Assembly (NCBI RefSeq): GCF_001758225.1
Contig: NZ_MAST01000009.1
Span: forward strand, 62,001-126,000
Origin: Humibacillus sp. DSM 29435
GTDB lineage: Bacteria > Actinomycetota > Actinomycetes > Actinomycetales > Dermatophilaceae
Direction of reading: 5' to 3'
DNA length: 64,000 nt
Positions 24,585 through 32,587 of this stretch are shown here, piece after piece (position 1 is the first letter of the stretch; each line of letters begins with the position of its first letter). Under the pieces are notes generated by a model that worked only from the letters and a program-made list of their open reading frames with translations, was not told where the DNA came from and searched no databases. The position numbers were made by a program, and so were the translations under genes.

Positions 24585-25244
24585 ATGAACCGCACGATTC
24601 GCCACGCCGCAATCACGGCGGCCGGCACGCTTACGGCCATCGCCCTGACCGCGTGCGGCAGCACGAGCACCCCGGCCGGCACCGCCGACCAGAACCGCCC
24701 CGCTGCGGCAGGCACGACTGTCACCACGCCCAGCGCGGGCGCCAGCACGGACACGGCATCCGGAGAACAGAACGCGGCTGACGTCGCCTTCGCCGCCGGC
24801 ATGGTCCCGCACCACCAGCAGGCCGTCACGATGTCGCAGATGGCGCAGAAGCAGGCCACCAGCCCGAAGGTGAAGGCGCTGGCCGCGGATATCCAGGCCG
24901 CTCAAGGCCCGGAGATTCAGACCATGACCGGGTGGCTCACCGCCTGGGGGCAACCCGCCCCGACCAGCGGCGGACACGACATGTCGCAGATGGGCGGCGC
25001 CGGCATGGGCGGGATGATGACCGACGAGCAGATGCAGCAGCTGTCGGCAGCCTCCGGCACCGCGTTCGACCGGATGTGGCTACAGCTGATGATCGCCCAC
25101 CATCAGGGCGCGGTCGAGATGTCAAACGTCGAGCTGAGCGGCGGGAAGAACGCTGACGCGAAGAAGCTCGCACAGGAGATCATCGACGCCCAGAAGAGGG
25201 AGATCACCGTTATGCAGCAGCTCCTTCCCACCATCACCGGCTGA
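24585..25244 (+). CDS. DUF305 lipoprotein
   Basis: A 219-residue exported lipoprotein with lipobox LTAC near residue 25 and a Thr/Ser/Ala-rich linker. Two DUF305 repeats carry the paired-His signatures MVPHHQQAVTMS and MIAHHQGAVEMS. A Met/Gly stretch (MSQMGGAGMGGMM) separates them. The fold is ferritin-like, and His/Met content plus a nearby CopZ suggest copper or other metal binding at the cell surface. A terminator follows. Confidence 0.88.
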   Translation: MNRTIRHAAITAAGTLTAIALTACGSTSTPAGTADQNRPAAAGTTVTTPSAGASTDTASGEQNAADVAFAAGMVPHHQQAVTMSQMAQKQATSPKVKALAADIQAAQGPEIQTMTGWLTAWGQPAPTSGGHDMSQMGGAGMGGMMTDEQMQQLSAASGTAFDRMWLQLMIAHHQGAVEMSNVELSGGKNADAKKLAQEIIDAQKREITVMQQLLPTITG

Positions 25245-25250
25245 CACCAA

Positions 25251-25296
25251 GGCGGGCTGGGGCCGCCTGGCGCCGACCAGACGGCCCCGGCCCGCC
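25251..25296. terminator. Terminator after DUF305 gene
   Basis: GGCGGGCTGGGGCCG pairs with CGGCCCCGGCCCGCC (one mismatch) around a 16-base loop, starting 6 bp after the stop codon. Confidence 0.7.
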
Positions 25297-25314
25297 ACCG
25301 ACAGATCTCGACCG

Positions 25315-25344
25315 GTGCCGACGGCGTCGTGACGCCGTCGGCAC
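25315..25344. promoter_or_regulatory. 30-bp near-perfect palindrome before DUF3105 gene
   Basis: GTGCCGACGGCGTC and GACGCCGTCGGCAC are perfect 14-base complements separated by only GT. It ends 28 bp before ATG 25373. It could be an operator or a second terminator; the 2-base centre favours a protein-binding DNA palindrome. Confidence 0.5.
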
Positions 25345-25372
25345 TGAGCAAAAACATGAGGAGCAGCAGGTC

Positions 25373-26014
25373 ATGGCAGGTAATAACCCAGCGCGCAAGA
25401 ACAGCAAGGCCGGAACGGAGCGGCGTGCCCTGGTCGCCGAGATGCAGGCACGGGAACGGTCCCGAGACCGTCGCCGAACGGTCGCCCTGTGGGGATCGAT
25501 CACGGCCGTGGTGGCAGCGATCGCCATCGCCGTCACGGTGGTGGTCACGCGAGAGCCGGGCAACGAGCCCGACCTCTCCGCCGTCTCAACCTTCACCGTG
25601 AAGCAGGGCCACGTAGACACCCCGGTCACGTACGCCCAGAGCCCACCGGCCGGTGGCGAACACTCCCCGGTCTGGCTCAACTGCGGCGCCTACACCGCCC
25701 CGGTGTCCAACGAGAACGCCGTGCACGCCCTCGAGCACGGAGCGGTCTGGGTGACCTACCGGCCTGACCTGCCCGCGGCGCAGGTCACCGCGCTGCGGCA
25801 GAGCTTGCCGTCGACGTATGCCCTGCTCTCTCCCTTCACCGGGCTCAAGGCGCCGGTGGTGGTCTCCGCGTGGGGCAAGCAGCTCGTGCTGACTGGCGCG
25901 GACGACACGCGTCTCAGCGCGTTCGTCAAGGCCTACCGACAAGGGCCACAGACTCCCGAACCTGGGGCCGCCTGCAGCGGCGGCACCGGCAACCCGGCTC
26001 CCACGGGAGGCTGA
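25373..26014 (+). CDS. DUF3105 membrane-anchored protein
   Basis: A 213-residue protein. A basic N terminus and one membrane anchor (WGSITAVVAAIAIAVTVVVT) are followed by an exported DUF3105 domain with PPAGGEHSPVWLNCGAY and HALEHGAVWVTYRPDL, the conserved His/Cys cluster of the family. The function is unknown, but the family is often beside DUF305 proteins, as here. The downstream DUF305 gene starts 3 bp after the stop, so they are cotranscribed. Confidence 0.87.
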   Translation: MAGNNPARKNSKAGTERRALVAEMQARERSRDRRRTVALWGSITAVVAAIAIAVTVVVTREPGNEPDLSAVSTFTVKQGHVDTPVTYAQSPPAGGEHSPVWLNCGAYTAPVSNENAVHALEHGAVWVTYRPDLPAAQVTALRQSLPSTYALLSPFTGLKAPVVVSAWGKQLVLTGADDTRLSAFVKAYRQGPQTPEPGAACSGGTGNPAPTGG

Positions 26015-26016
26015 CC

Positions 26017-26706
26017 ATGACCTCCTCCATCCCATCGAGCCCGGTACCGACAGCGTCTGGACCAGTGCGGCAGCCGGGCAGCGACGTTCGGTTTGGCTCG
26101 CCACGTCGTCGGTGGCTGGCCGCAGCATCCGTGGCAGCCGTGACACTGCTCGCGGTGATCGCGGTGGCGGCCTTCGCCGGCTACCGGGTGGGCGCCTCCG
26201 TCCAGGCCCCGGCCGACGACAGCGCCGACGCCGGGTTCTCGCGCGACATGCAGACCCACCACAACCAGGCGGTGGAGCTGTCGTTGATCGTTCGAGACCG
26301 AACGGCCGACCCGGCCGTCAGATCGGTCGCGTACGACATCGCCACCAGTCAGGCGCAGCAGTCCGGTCAGATGTACGGCTGGCTCTCGGTCTGGGGACTG
26401 GCCCAGACCTCGTCCACGACAAGCATGGCCTGGATGCGAGGGGACCATCACGCGATGGCGAATGCGCAGAGTATGGGACTGGCCACCCCTGCCCAGATTC
26501 AGGCACTCCGTCGGGCGAGCGGCCCGGAGGCAGAACGACAGTTCTTGACACTGATGATCGCCCACCACCGGGGCGGGGTGGCCATGGCGCAGGCCGCGCT
26601 CGACCTGGCCCGGCGCCCAGAGGTCCACGCCCTCGCCGGAGCCATCCACACCTCCCAACAGTCAGAGATCGTCCAGCTGCAAACGCTGCTGACCCAGCGG
26701 CAGTAG
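26017..26706 (+). CDS. Second DUF305 protein, membrane-anchored
   Basis: A 229-residue protein with an N-terminal membrane anchor (AAASVAAVTLLAVIAVAAFA) instead of a lipobox. Two DUF305 repeats follow, with MQTHHNQAVELS and MIAHHRGGVAMA. GGGAGG lies 6 bp before ATG 26017. It pairs with DUF3105 in one transcript. Together with the lipoprotein DUF305 upstream it suggests an envelope metal-handling set. Confidence 0.87.
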   Translation: MTSSIPSSPVPTASGPVRQPGSDVRFGSPRRRWLAAASVAAVTLLAVIAVAAFAGYRVGASVQAPADDSADAGFSRDMQTHHNQAVELSLIVRDRTADPAVRSVAYDIATSQAQQSGQMYGWLSVWGLAQTSSTTSMAWMRGDHHAMANAQSMGLATPAQIQALRRASGPEAERQFLTLMIAHHRGGVAMAQAALDLARRPEVHALAGAIHTSQQSEIVQLQTLLTQRQ

Positions 26707-26805
26707 CGACAGCGGCAGCACTGCGGAGGGCTGCCCGGTCAGCGTCGCGGGCGGGTCGCCGACGGCGCGGAGCGACCGAACGAGGGCGGGTATGGATGGC
26801 CACAC

Positions 26806-26818
26806 ACCCCCAGGGGGT
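26806..26818. promoter_or_regulatory. CsoR-like operator
   Basis: ACCCCCAGGGGGT is a perfect G-tract palindrome of the kind bound by CsoR/RcnR-type repressors. It lies 80 bp upstream of the CopZ start. No csoR gene is in the window, so the repressor would be elsewhere. Confidence 0.55.
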
Positions 26819-26898
26819 ATGCTGGCCGAAGCGCGGTGAGCAGCCAGCCTCGATGCGCTGTCGGGTTAAACAACCCGTCCGAACCGATGGAGGGCATG

Positions 26899-27129
26899 AT
26901 GAGTGAGCAGAACACGCAGAGCTTCTCCGTGGTCGGCATGACCTGCGACCACTGCACCAACGCCGTCACGAGCGAGCTCTCAGCGCTGCTGGGGGTACAT
27001 ACCGTCGCCGTTGACCTCGCCTCCGAAGGGGCCTCCACCGTCACCGTCGTCAGTGACGCCCCCTTGTCCGAGTCCGACGTTGTCACTGCGCTCGACGAGG
27101 CCGGCGGCTACCACCTCGCTCACGGCTGA
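26899..27129 (+). CDS. copZ: CopZ-like heavy-metal-associated chaperone
   Basis: A 76-residue HMA-fold protein with the metal site GMTCDHCTNAV (Cys16, Cys19). It carries Cu(I) in the cytosol and passes it to P-type ATPases or to the CsoR regulator. The ATG at 26899 is preferred over 26896 because GGAGGG lies 4 bp upstream. A CsoR-like palindrome is upstream. No CopA gene is adjacent. Confidence 0.9.
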   Translation: MSEQNTQSFSVVGMTCDHCTNAVTSELSALLGVHTVAVDLASEGASTVTVVSDAPLSESDVVTALDEAGGYHLAHG

Positions 27130-27282
27130 GCCGCGATCACATCTCGTCGAGGAGCACGGTAGGGGCGCTCCGTCGGGCTCGGCCCCGCGCCGACGCAATC
27201 CAAGGGAGGTGCTGACTAGGGCAGAGTCGGCCCACCAGAGTTGCCTCCCATTCTCTGCCATGACCCGGTTTGGAGTCGCACC

Positions 27283-27627
27283 GTGTACGTCGCGCCGCTC
27301 GTGGTGATCGTCGTCGCAGCGGTGAGCCTCACTGGTCTGTGGGGGCTGCACCGGATGACTGCTGTGTCACCCGAGCCGCTGAAAGTCCTGCCGTTCCAGT
27401 CGGGTTGGTGCCCTCAGGAGCATGCCCTGTCGCGCTACCACGCCCGTTGGTACCTCGCGACGCTCGTCTTCCTCGCCTTCGACGTCGAGATGCTCTTCAT
27501 GTACCCGTGGGCGGTTGTGGTGGCCGACGTCGGCGCGTCTGCGGTCATCGAGATGTTCCTTTTTCTCGGCGCGTTGCTGCTCGCTGTCGTCTGGGCCTGG
27601 CGCGAGGGGGCCCTGCGATGGGCCTGA
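27283..27627 (+). CDS. nuoA: NuoA-like subunit of complex I-like module
   Basis: A 114-residue protein with three membrane helices. The block FQSGWCPQEHALSRYHARWY followed by FLAFDVEMLFMYPWAV matches NuoA/ND3, keeping the acidic FDVE pair and YPWA; the usual FECG is altered to FQSG. GTG 27283 follows GGAG. It starts an eight-gene operon and overlaps the next gene by 10 bp. Confidence 0.88.
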   Translation: MYVAPLVVIVVAAVSLTGLWGLHRMTAVSPEPLKVLPFQSGWCPQEHALSRYHARWYLATLVFLAFDVEMLFMYPWAVVVADVGASAVIEMFLFLGALLLAVVWAWREGALRWA

Positions 27628-28745
27628 GGCGGCGGCTGGCCATTCTCGCCGTCGACGCCACCCACGTGCTGGTGATCGAGTCACCGGGAGCGTGGCTCAC
27701 CCGGGTGGCGATCGAACGAGAGATCGACCGCCGGGGCTGGCGGCTGGCGACGTCTCCGGCCGACGCCGACGCGCTCGTCACCGTAGGGACACCCGGACCA
27801 GAGCTGTCGGAGCGGATCGAGTCGGTCTGGGAGCAGCTACCCGGCCCGCGGTCGCGGACCGTCATCGCCGGAGACACCAACCCGGCAAGCGTGCGAAAGG
27901 CCCTTGACCAGGTGGCGGCCGAGCTGCTCGACCCGGAACGGCAGGTCGGTGACGCGCGTGATCGCGAGGGCTTCGGTTCTGACCAGATGAGCGACGACAG
28001 CGACCTGGCCGGCGACATGGACATGCACGGTGACAGCGACATGGACATGGACATGTCGCCCAGCGGCATCCCGCTGGCCGAGGGCGGTAACGACCGAGAC
28101 GGGTTGGAGATGGACGCGCTCCACCTGCCGCTCGGCCCGGTGTTGCCGCACTGGCCTGCCGGGGTGGTGCTGCGCTGCACCCTGCAGGGCGACGTGGTGG
28201 TCGCGGCCGATGCCAGCGTGCTTGACGAATCCGACTGCACGCCAGTCCTACCCCACCCGAACGAACGTGCCGCCTGGTGCTGTGACCAGCTCGCGAGAGT
28301 GCTCGCACTCTCGGGCTGGGTCGACGGTTACTCCGCCGCCGTACGCGTTCGCGACGCACTCATCGACCAGCAGGATGCCGCAGCCAGCAGCGCCCTGCTC
28401 GATGTGCTCCAGCGTCGGCTGCGGCGAGCCCGGTTGTTACGATGGTCGCTGCGTGACATCGGAAACCTCCGCGCCGACGATCAGCCTGACGCTCCACCAC
28501 AGCTGCACGGCGACGTCTACGAGCGGCTAATGAGTCTGTCCAAGCAAGCCAGCGCTGAGCTCACGCGCGATGCCGCATCCTCGGCAACCCCGGCACCCGT
28601 GCCCGTGCTGCTCGCCGTGGCCGAACGCCTCGTGGTCGGCCTCGATCTCGCGGCGGCTCGGCTCGTCGTGGCCAGTCTGGCCATCGACGTCGCCACCACG
28701 TCGGACCTGGCCCCGCATCAGGACGAGGAGGCGCGTGACGCCTGA
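27618..28745 (+). CDS. Vestigial NuoB-NuoD-like fusion without Fe-S cysteines
   Basis: A 375-residue protein not obvious from any single motif. Residues about 45-90 (SPADADALVTVGTPGPEL, ESVWEQLPGPRSRTVIAG) align by pattern with the NuoB stretch sPRqADvmivaGt...vydQmpePrwvisMG, but the Cys ligands of cluster N2 are absent. Residues 129-148 are an Asp/Met/His-rich insert (DMDMHGDSDMDMDM). Residues about 168-200 (LPLGPVLPHWPAGVVLRCTL) resemble the NuoD start GPqHPathGvlrl.l.ldGe. It sits exactly where nuoB-C-D would be. Electron transfer seems impossible, so a structural cap is inferred. Confidence 0.6.
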   Translation: MGLRRRLAILAVDATHVLVIESPGAWLTRVAIEREIDRRGWRLATSPADADALVTVGTPGPELSERIESVWEQLPGPRSRTVIAGDTNPASVRKALDQVAAELLDPERQVGDARDREGFGSDQMSDDSDLAGDMDMHGDSDMDMDMSPSGIPLAEGGNDRDGLEMDALHLPLGPVLPHWPAGVVLRCTLQGDVVVAADASVLDESDCTPVLPHPNERAAWCCDQLARVLALSGWVDGYSAAVRVRDALIDQQDAAASSALLDVLQRRLRRARLLRWSLRDIGNLRADDQPDAPPQLHGDVYERLMSLSKQASAELTRDAASSATPAPVPVLLAVAERLVVGLDLAAARLVVASLAIDVATTSDLAPHQDEEARDA

Positions 28746-29682
28746 CGCGGCGACCTCCCCTCTCACCCTCGTTCCCGTCGGTTGGGTCGTACTGGCTGGC
28801 GCGATCGTGCTGGGCCTCGCGTGGTTGGCGGCGATCGTCGACGGCGTCGCAACGAGCCGCTCCGAAGCTAGCCCGGCCGGTCTCGGCCGCCCGCTGCGGG
28901 AGGTGGCTCGCCTGATGCGACAACGACGCCGCACGACGGTTGAGGCCGACACGCCGCTGTGGCGTACCGGCAGCAGCGGACTGCTCGTGATCGCGACCCT
29001 GATGGTCATCGTCGTGCCGCTCGGGTCGTGGACCGTCTTCGACCCCCCGGTCGGCGTGGTCTGGTTCAACGCCATGGACGTGTGCGTCTGGGCGCTGGTC
29101 TGGCTCACCGGCTGGGGCCCGAACTCCGCCCACGGCCTCGTCGGCGGATACCGGTTTCTCGCCCAGGCCCTCGGCTACGAGCTGCCGCTGATGTTCGCCC
29201 TCGTCGCCCCGCCGATCGCGGCACACAGCCTGCGCGTGGGCGACGTCGCCACCGCCCAGCACGGGCTCTGGTTCGTCGTCTGGATGCCGGTCGCCTTCCT
29301 CGTCTACCTCATCGGCGTGCTCGGCTTCTCGGTGTGGGGCCCGTTCTCGGCGGCCGTCGGGGCCGACGTCGCCGGCGGGGTCGAAGCCGAGCTGTCGGGC
29401 CTCGACCGGTTGCTCTTCCTCACTGGCCGGTACGCGCTGATCGCCGCCGGGGCGGCGTTCGCGGTGCCGATGTTTCTCGGCGGTGGAGCCGGGCCGCTGT
29501 TGCCCGGGTGGCTGTGGGTGCTCGTCAAGACCATCGTGGTGCTGACCGCGTTGGTGCTGGTGCGCCGCCGCCTGCCGCTGCTGCGCCCAGACCTGTTCAT
29601 GGAGGTCGGCTGGCTGTGGTTGCTACCCGCCGCCCTCGCGCAGGTGCTCATCGTGTCGGTCGTCGCCGCGTGGAGGGGTTGA
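28735..29682 (+). CDS. nuoH: NuoH-like subunit
   Basis: A 315-residue protein with about eight membrane segments. GWGPNSAHGLVGGYRFLAQA and LGYELPLMFALVAPP match the NuoH/ND1 block GW.sns.y.llGglRaaaQm.sYE.pl. The quinone-site loop (usually FDLPEAEsELVaGy.tEYsg) is changed to FSAAVGADVAGGVEAELSG, so several quinone-channel glutamates are lost. GTG 28735 follows GAGGAGG and overlaps the upstream gene by 11 bp. Confidence 0.83.
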   Translation: MTPDAATSPLTLVPVGWVVLAGAIVLGLAWLAAIVDGVATSRSEASPAGLGRPLREVARLMRQRRRTTVEADTPLWRTGSSGLLVIATLMVIVVPLGSWTVFDPPVGVVWFNAMDVCVWALVWLTGWGPNSAHGLVGGYRFLAQALGYELPLMFALVAPPIAAHSLRVGDVATAQHGLWFVVWMPVAFLVYLIGVLGFSVWGPFSAAVGADVAGGVEAELSGLDRLLFLTGRYALIAAGAAFAVPMFLGGGAGPLLPGWLWVLVKTIVVLTALVLVRRRLPLLRPDLFMEVGWLWLLPAALAQVLIVSVVAAWRG

Positions 29683-29685
29683 GTC

Positions 29686-30246
29686 GTGTTCGTCGACATT
29701 CTCTTCTGGGTGATGGCCGTGGTCGCGGTCGTCATGGGTGCGGCCGTGTTCGTGGTCGACTCGATGGCCCGCGCCACCTACGCTCTCGCCCTGTCGTTCG
29801 TGGCCGTCGGCGTACAGGTGCTGCTGCTGCACCAGGACTACGTCGGGGTCATCGTCATCCTCATGATGGTCATGGAGATGGCCGTCATGGCGGTGTACAT
29901 GGTGATGTTCATGGGCATGAACCCCGCCCTGATGCCGATGAGCATGGTTCACGACAAGCGCAAGGCCCTGGCCGCGTCCACTGCACTGTTCGTCACGCTG
30001 GCCGCCGGGGCGCTGCTCGTGCCGTGGCCGACGAGGCGCGGTACCCCCTCTGCCGATACGACCCGGGCACTCGGCGAGGCGCTGATGAGCTCGAAGATGC
30101 TCGTCATGACCGTCGTCAGCCCGGTCATGGTCGCTACGATTGTGGCCGGGGTCGTCATCGCCTCGAAGCGCAGCCGTTACGACCGGCTGGGCGACGACCT
30201 GCGCGGCGCCCCCGACGACCCCCAGCGCGGAGGGGTCGGCCGATGA
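29686..30246 (+). CDS. nuoJ: NuoJ-like subunit
   Basis: A 186-residue protein with five membrane segments. Helix 3 reads YVGVIVILMMVMEMAVMAVY, where NuoJ has yvGavavLflfvimmln. It is unusually methionine-rich in this region (MVMFMGMNPALMPMSM). In complex I, NuoJ links the quinone module to the antiporter arm. GTG 29686 is used, 3 bp after nuoH, and the gene overlaps nuoK by 4 bp. Confidence 0.85.
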   Translation: MFVDILFWVMAVVAVVMGAAVFVVDSMARATYALALSFVAVGVQVLLLHQDYVGVIVILMMVMEMAVMAVYMVMFMGMNPALMPMSMVHDKRKALAASTALFVTLAAGALLVPWPTRRGTPSADTTRALGEALMSSKMLVMTVVSPVMVATIVAGVVIASKRSRYDRLGDDLRGAPDDPQRGGVGR

Positions 30247-30545
30247 CGCTGCAGACCGTGCTGCTGGTCGCCGCCGCCCTGTTCAGCATCGGGCTCTACG
30301 GAGCCATCTCCCAACAGGTGGTCGTCATGGTGATGATGGGCCTCGAGCTGATGATCAACGGGCTGATCCTCGCCGCCGCCAGCTTCTGGTGGTTCCTCTC
30401 CCCCGACCCGAGCGGGCAGGTGCTGCTCATGGTCATCATCGCCGCCATGACGGTCGAGATGGCCATGGGCTTCGCGGTCGCCACACTGCTGCACCGCGAC
30501 CACGAGGCCGACATGACCGACATGGCGGGAGACCTCTCCGAATGA
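30243..30545 (+). CDS. nuoK: NuoK-like subunit
   Basis: A 100-residue, three-helix protein of normal NuoK length. Both membrane glutamates of the proton relay are kept: Glu35 in MMGLELMINGLILAA and Glu72 in MTVEMAMGFAVATLLHR. This argues that the relay between the quinone module and the antiporters is still under selection. It overlaps both neighbours (ATGA junctions). Confidence 0.9.
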   Translation: MTLQTVLLVAAALFSIGLYGAISQQVVVMVMMGLELMINGLILAAASFWWFLSPDPSGQVLLMVIIAAMTVEMAMGFAVATLLHRDHEADMTDMAGDLSE

Positions 30546-32587
30546 CACACACCACCGCGGCCGCCACCCTGACCACGCTGCTGCCGACGAACGTCGTCGC
30601 GAACACGATCACGAGCACGACCGGGTACGCCGCGTTCACGCTCTGGCTGCTCGTCGCGCTCCCCGCCGCCGCGGGTGGGTTGGTCATCGTCGTGCCGGCG
30701 GTGCGCCGCGTGGCTGCGCCCGTCGCCATTGCCGTGTCGACCGTGGTGGTGGCCGCCTCCGCCGTCGTGGCTGTCGGCCGCCCCACCGTCGCCTTCCCGT
30801 TCGTCGCGGGGTCTGACTTCGCTCTCGGCGTCGACGGACTGTCGGCCCTGCTCGTGCCGACCGTCGCCGTGGTCACCCTGCTGGTGCTCGTCTTCGCGGC
30901 CGCCGACGTGCGCGAGAACCGGGCCCGCTTCAACGGCCTGATGCTGCTGTTCTCAGCCTCCGCCTCGCTGACCGCGACGGCGCTCACGCTGCCCACCCTG
31001 CTGACCGGTTGGGAGGTGATGGGCGCCACCTCGTACGCCCTGATCGGTTTCTGGTGGTGGGAGACCGACCGCGTCTCGGCAGGCCTGACAGCGTTCCTCA
31101 CCACCCGGCTCGGTGACCTCGGGCTCTACCTCGCGGCCGGCGCGGCCGTGGCGGCCAGGGTCGGGCTTTCACTCGGTGACCTCGGGGCGGCAGCCGGCTC
31201 GGGTACCGGGACGGGGGCGGGCTGGAGCGACGTGATCGCGGCCGGCATGCTCGTCGCGGCGCTCGGCAAGGCGGCCCAGCTGCCCTTCTCATTCTGGCTC
31301 TCACGCGCCATGGAGGGGCCCAGCCCGGTCAGCGCGCTGCTGCACTCGGCCGCCATGGTGGCCATGGGAGGTTACCTGCTGCTGCGCGCCGAGCCTCTGC
31401 TCACGGCCACGAGCTGGGCACCCACCGTCACGGCCTGGGCCGGAGTGCTCACCGCGCTCGGCCTCGGGGCCGTGGCGCTCGCACAGACCGACCTCAAGCA
31501 GCTGCTCGCCGCCTCCACCGGCTCACAGCTCGGCTTCGTGGTGCTCGCCGCCGGGGTCGGGTCGGTCGCCGGCGGCACGGCGCAGCTCGTGGCCCACGCC
31601 GCCACCAAAGCGTTGCTGTTCCTCGCCGCCGGGGCCTGGCTGACCGCGCTCGGCACCAAGCACCTCGATGGTCTGCTCGGCGTTGCTCGCCGGTGGCCAC
31701 TCGTCGGTTGGTGCGCCACCATCGGGGCTGCCTCACTGGCCGGCCTCCCGCCGCTTTCGCTCTGGGCCACCAAGGACGCCGTGCTCGCCGCCGCGCTCGA
31801 GCAGTCCCCCTGGCTGTATGCCGCTGGGCTCGCGGCGGCGGCGCTGTCGGCGGCCTACGCGGCCAAGATCGTCGTCGTCATCTGGCGCCGCCCCTCGGCG
31901 GTCGAGGAGGGTGAGGCGCAACGCCACCTCGACGAAGAGGAGCAAGGAACCCGCGAGGTAACCACCTGGCAGCGGATTCCGCTGCTGCCGTTGGCGGCCG
32001 GCGCCATGCTACTCGGTCTGCTCGCCCTGCCACCGTTGGCCGACGCCGTGGCCCGTACCGTCGGCGGAGGCACCGACGTGGGCGCATCTCCCCTTGAGCT
32101 GGCGGTCTCCGGGTTGATCGCGGTCGTGGTCGGGCTCGCGGTCTGGTGGTGGGGAACCCCCTCGCCCGCGTGGGCGGCGGGCTGGCTCGGGCTGGAACGG
32201 GCGGCGCACCGCTTCGTCGTCGAGCCGACCCTCGCTCTGGCTCGCAGTCTCGACCAGGTCGACCGCCGTCTCGACCGCGGCGTGTGGGCGCTGGCTGGAG
32301 CCGTGACCGGGGGGAAGCAGGCGTCGGGATCGGGGGCGCAGCCTGGGCACGGCGGGCTCGGCACGGCAGCCGGCACCCCATCCGACACCCGTGGCTTGGC
32401 CGGGCTCGCAGCGCGCTTCGACCAGGCCCTGGACGACGCCGTGCACGGACTGACCGGGCGGATCCGAGGGTTGGGGCAGCTCGCACGCCGCCCGCAGACC
32501 GGTCAGCTGCACCACTACTACCTGCAGGCGGTGGCGTTTCTTGCCGCCCTGCTCCTGCTGCTCCTGCTTCCTCTGATGGTGAGGTGA
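30542..32587 (+). CDS. nuoL: NuoL-like antiporter subunit
   Basis: A 681-residue protein with about fifteen membrane helices and a long hydrophilic C-terminal region before the last helix. Key ion-path residues are present: the helix-5 Glu in LTGWEVMGATSYALIGFWW and the helix-7 Lys in LGKAAQLPFSFWL followed by AMEGPSPVSALLHSA. NuoL-type subunits move protons, or Na+ in Mrp, across the membrane. It appears fully functional. Confidence 0.92.
   Translation: MTHTTAAATLTTLLPTNVVANTITSTTGYAAFTLWLLVALPAAAGGLVIVVPAVRRVAAPVAIAVSTVVVAASAVVAVGRPTVAFPFVAGSDFALGVDGLSALLVPTVAVVTLLVLVFAAADVRENRARFNGLMLLFSASASLTATALTLPTLLTGWEVMGATSYALIGFWWWETDRVSAGLTAFLTTRLGDLGLYLAAGAAVAARVGLSLGDLGAAAGSGTGTGAGWSDVIAAGMLVAALGKAAQLPFSFWLSRAMEGPSPVSALLHSAAMVAMGGYLLLRAEPLLTATSWAPTVTAWAGVLTALGLGAVALAQTDLKQLLAASTGSQLGFVVLAAGVGSVAGGTAQLVAHAATKALLFLAAGAWLTALGTKHLDGLLGVARRWPLVGWCATIGAASLAGLPPLSLWATKDAVLAAALEQSPWLYAAGLAAAALSAAYAAKIVVVIWRRPSAVEEGEAQRHLDEEEQGTREVTTWQRIPLLPLAAGAMLLGLLALPPLADAVARTVGGGTDVGASPLELAVSGLIAVVVGLAVWWWGTPSPAWAAGWLGLERAAHRFVVEPTLALARSLDQVDRRLDRGVWALAGAVTGGKQASGSGAQPGHGGLGTAAGTPSDTRGLAGLAARFDQALDDAVHGLTGRIRGLGQLARRPQTGQLHHYYLQAVAFLAALLLLLLLPLMVR

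Noticed and set aside
28006-28062. GACATGGACATG repeats considered as non-coding repeat DNA
   Set aside because: They are in frame in a gene overlapping its neighbours on both sides, so they are read as an Asp/Met insert.
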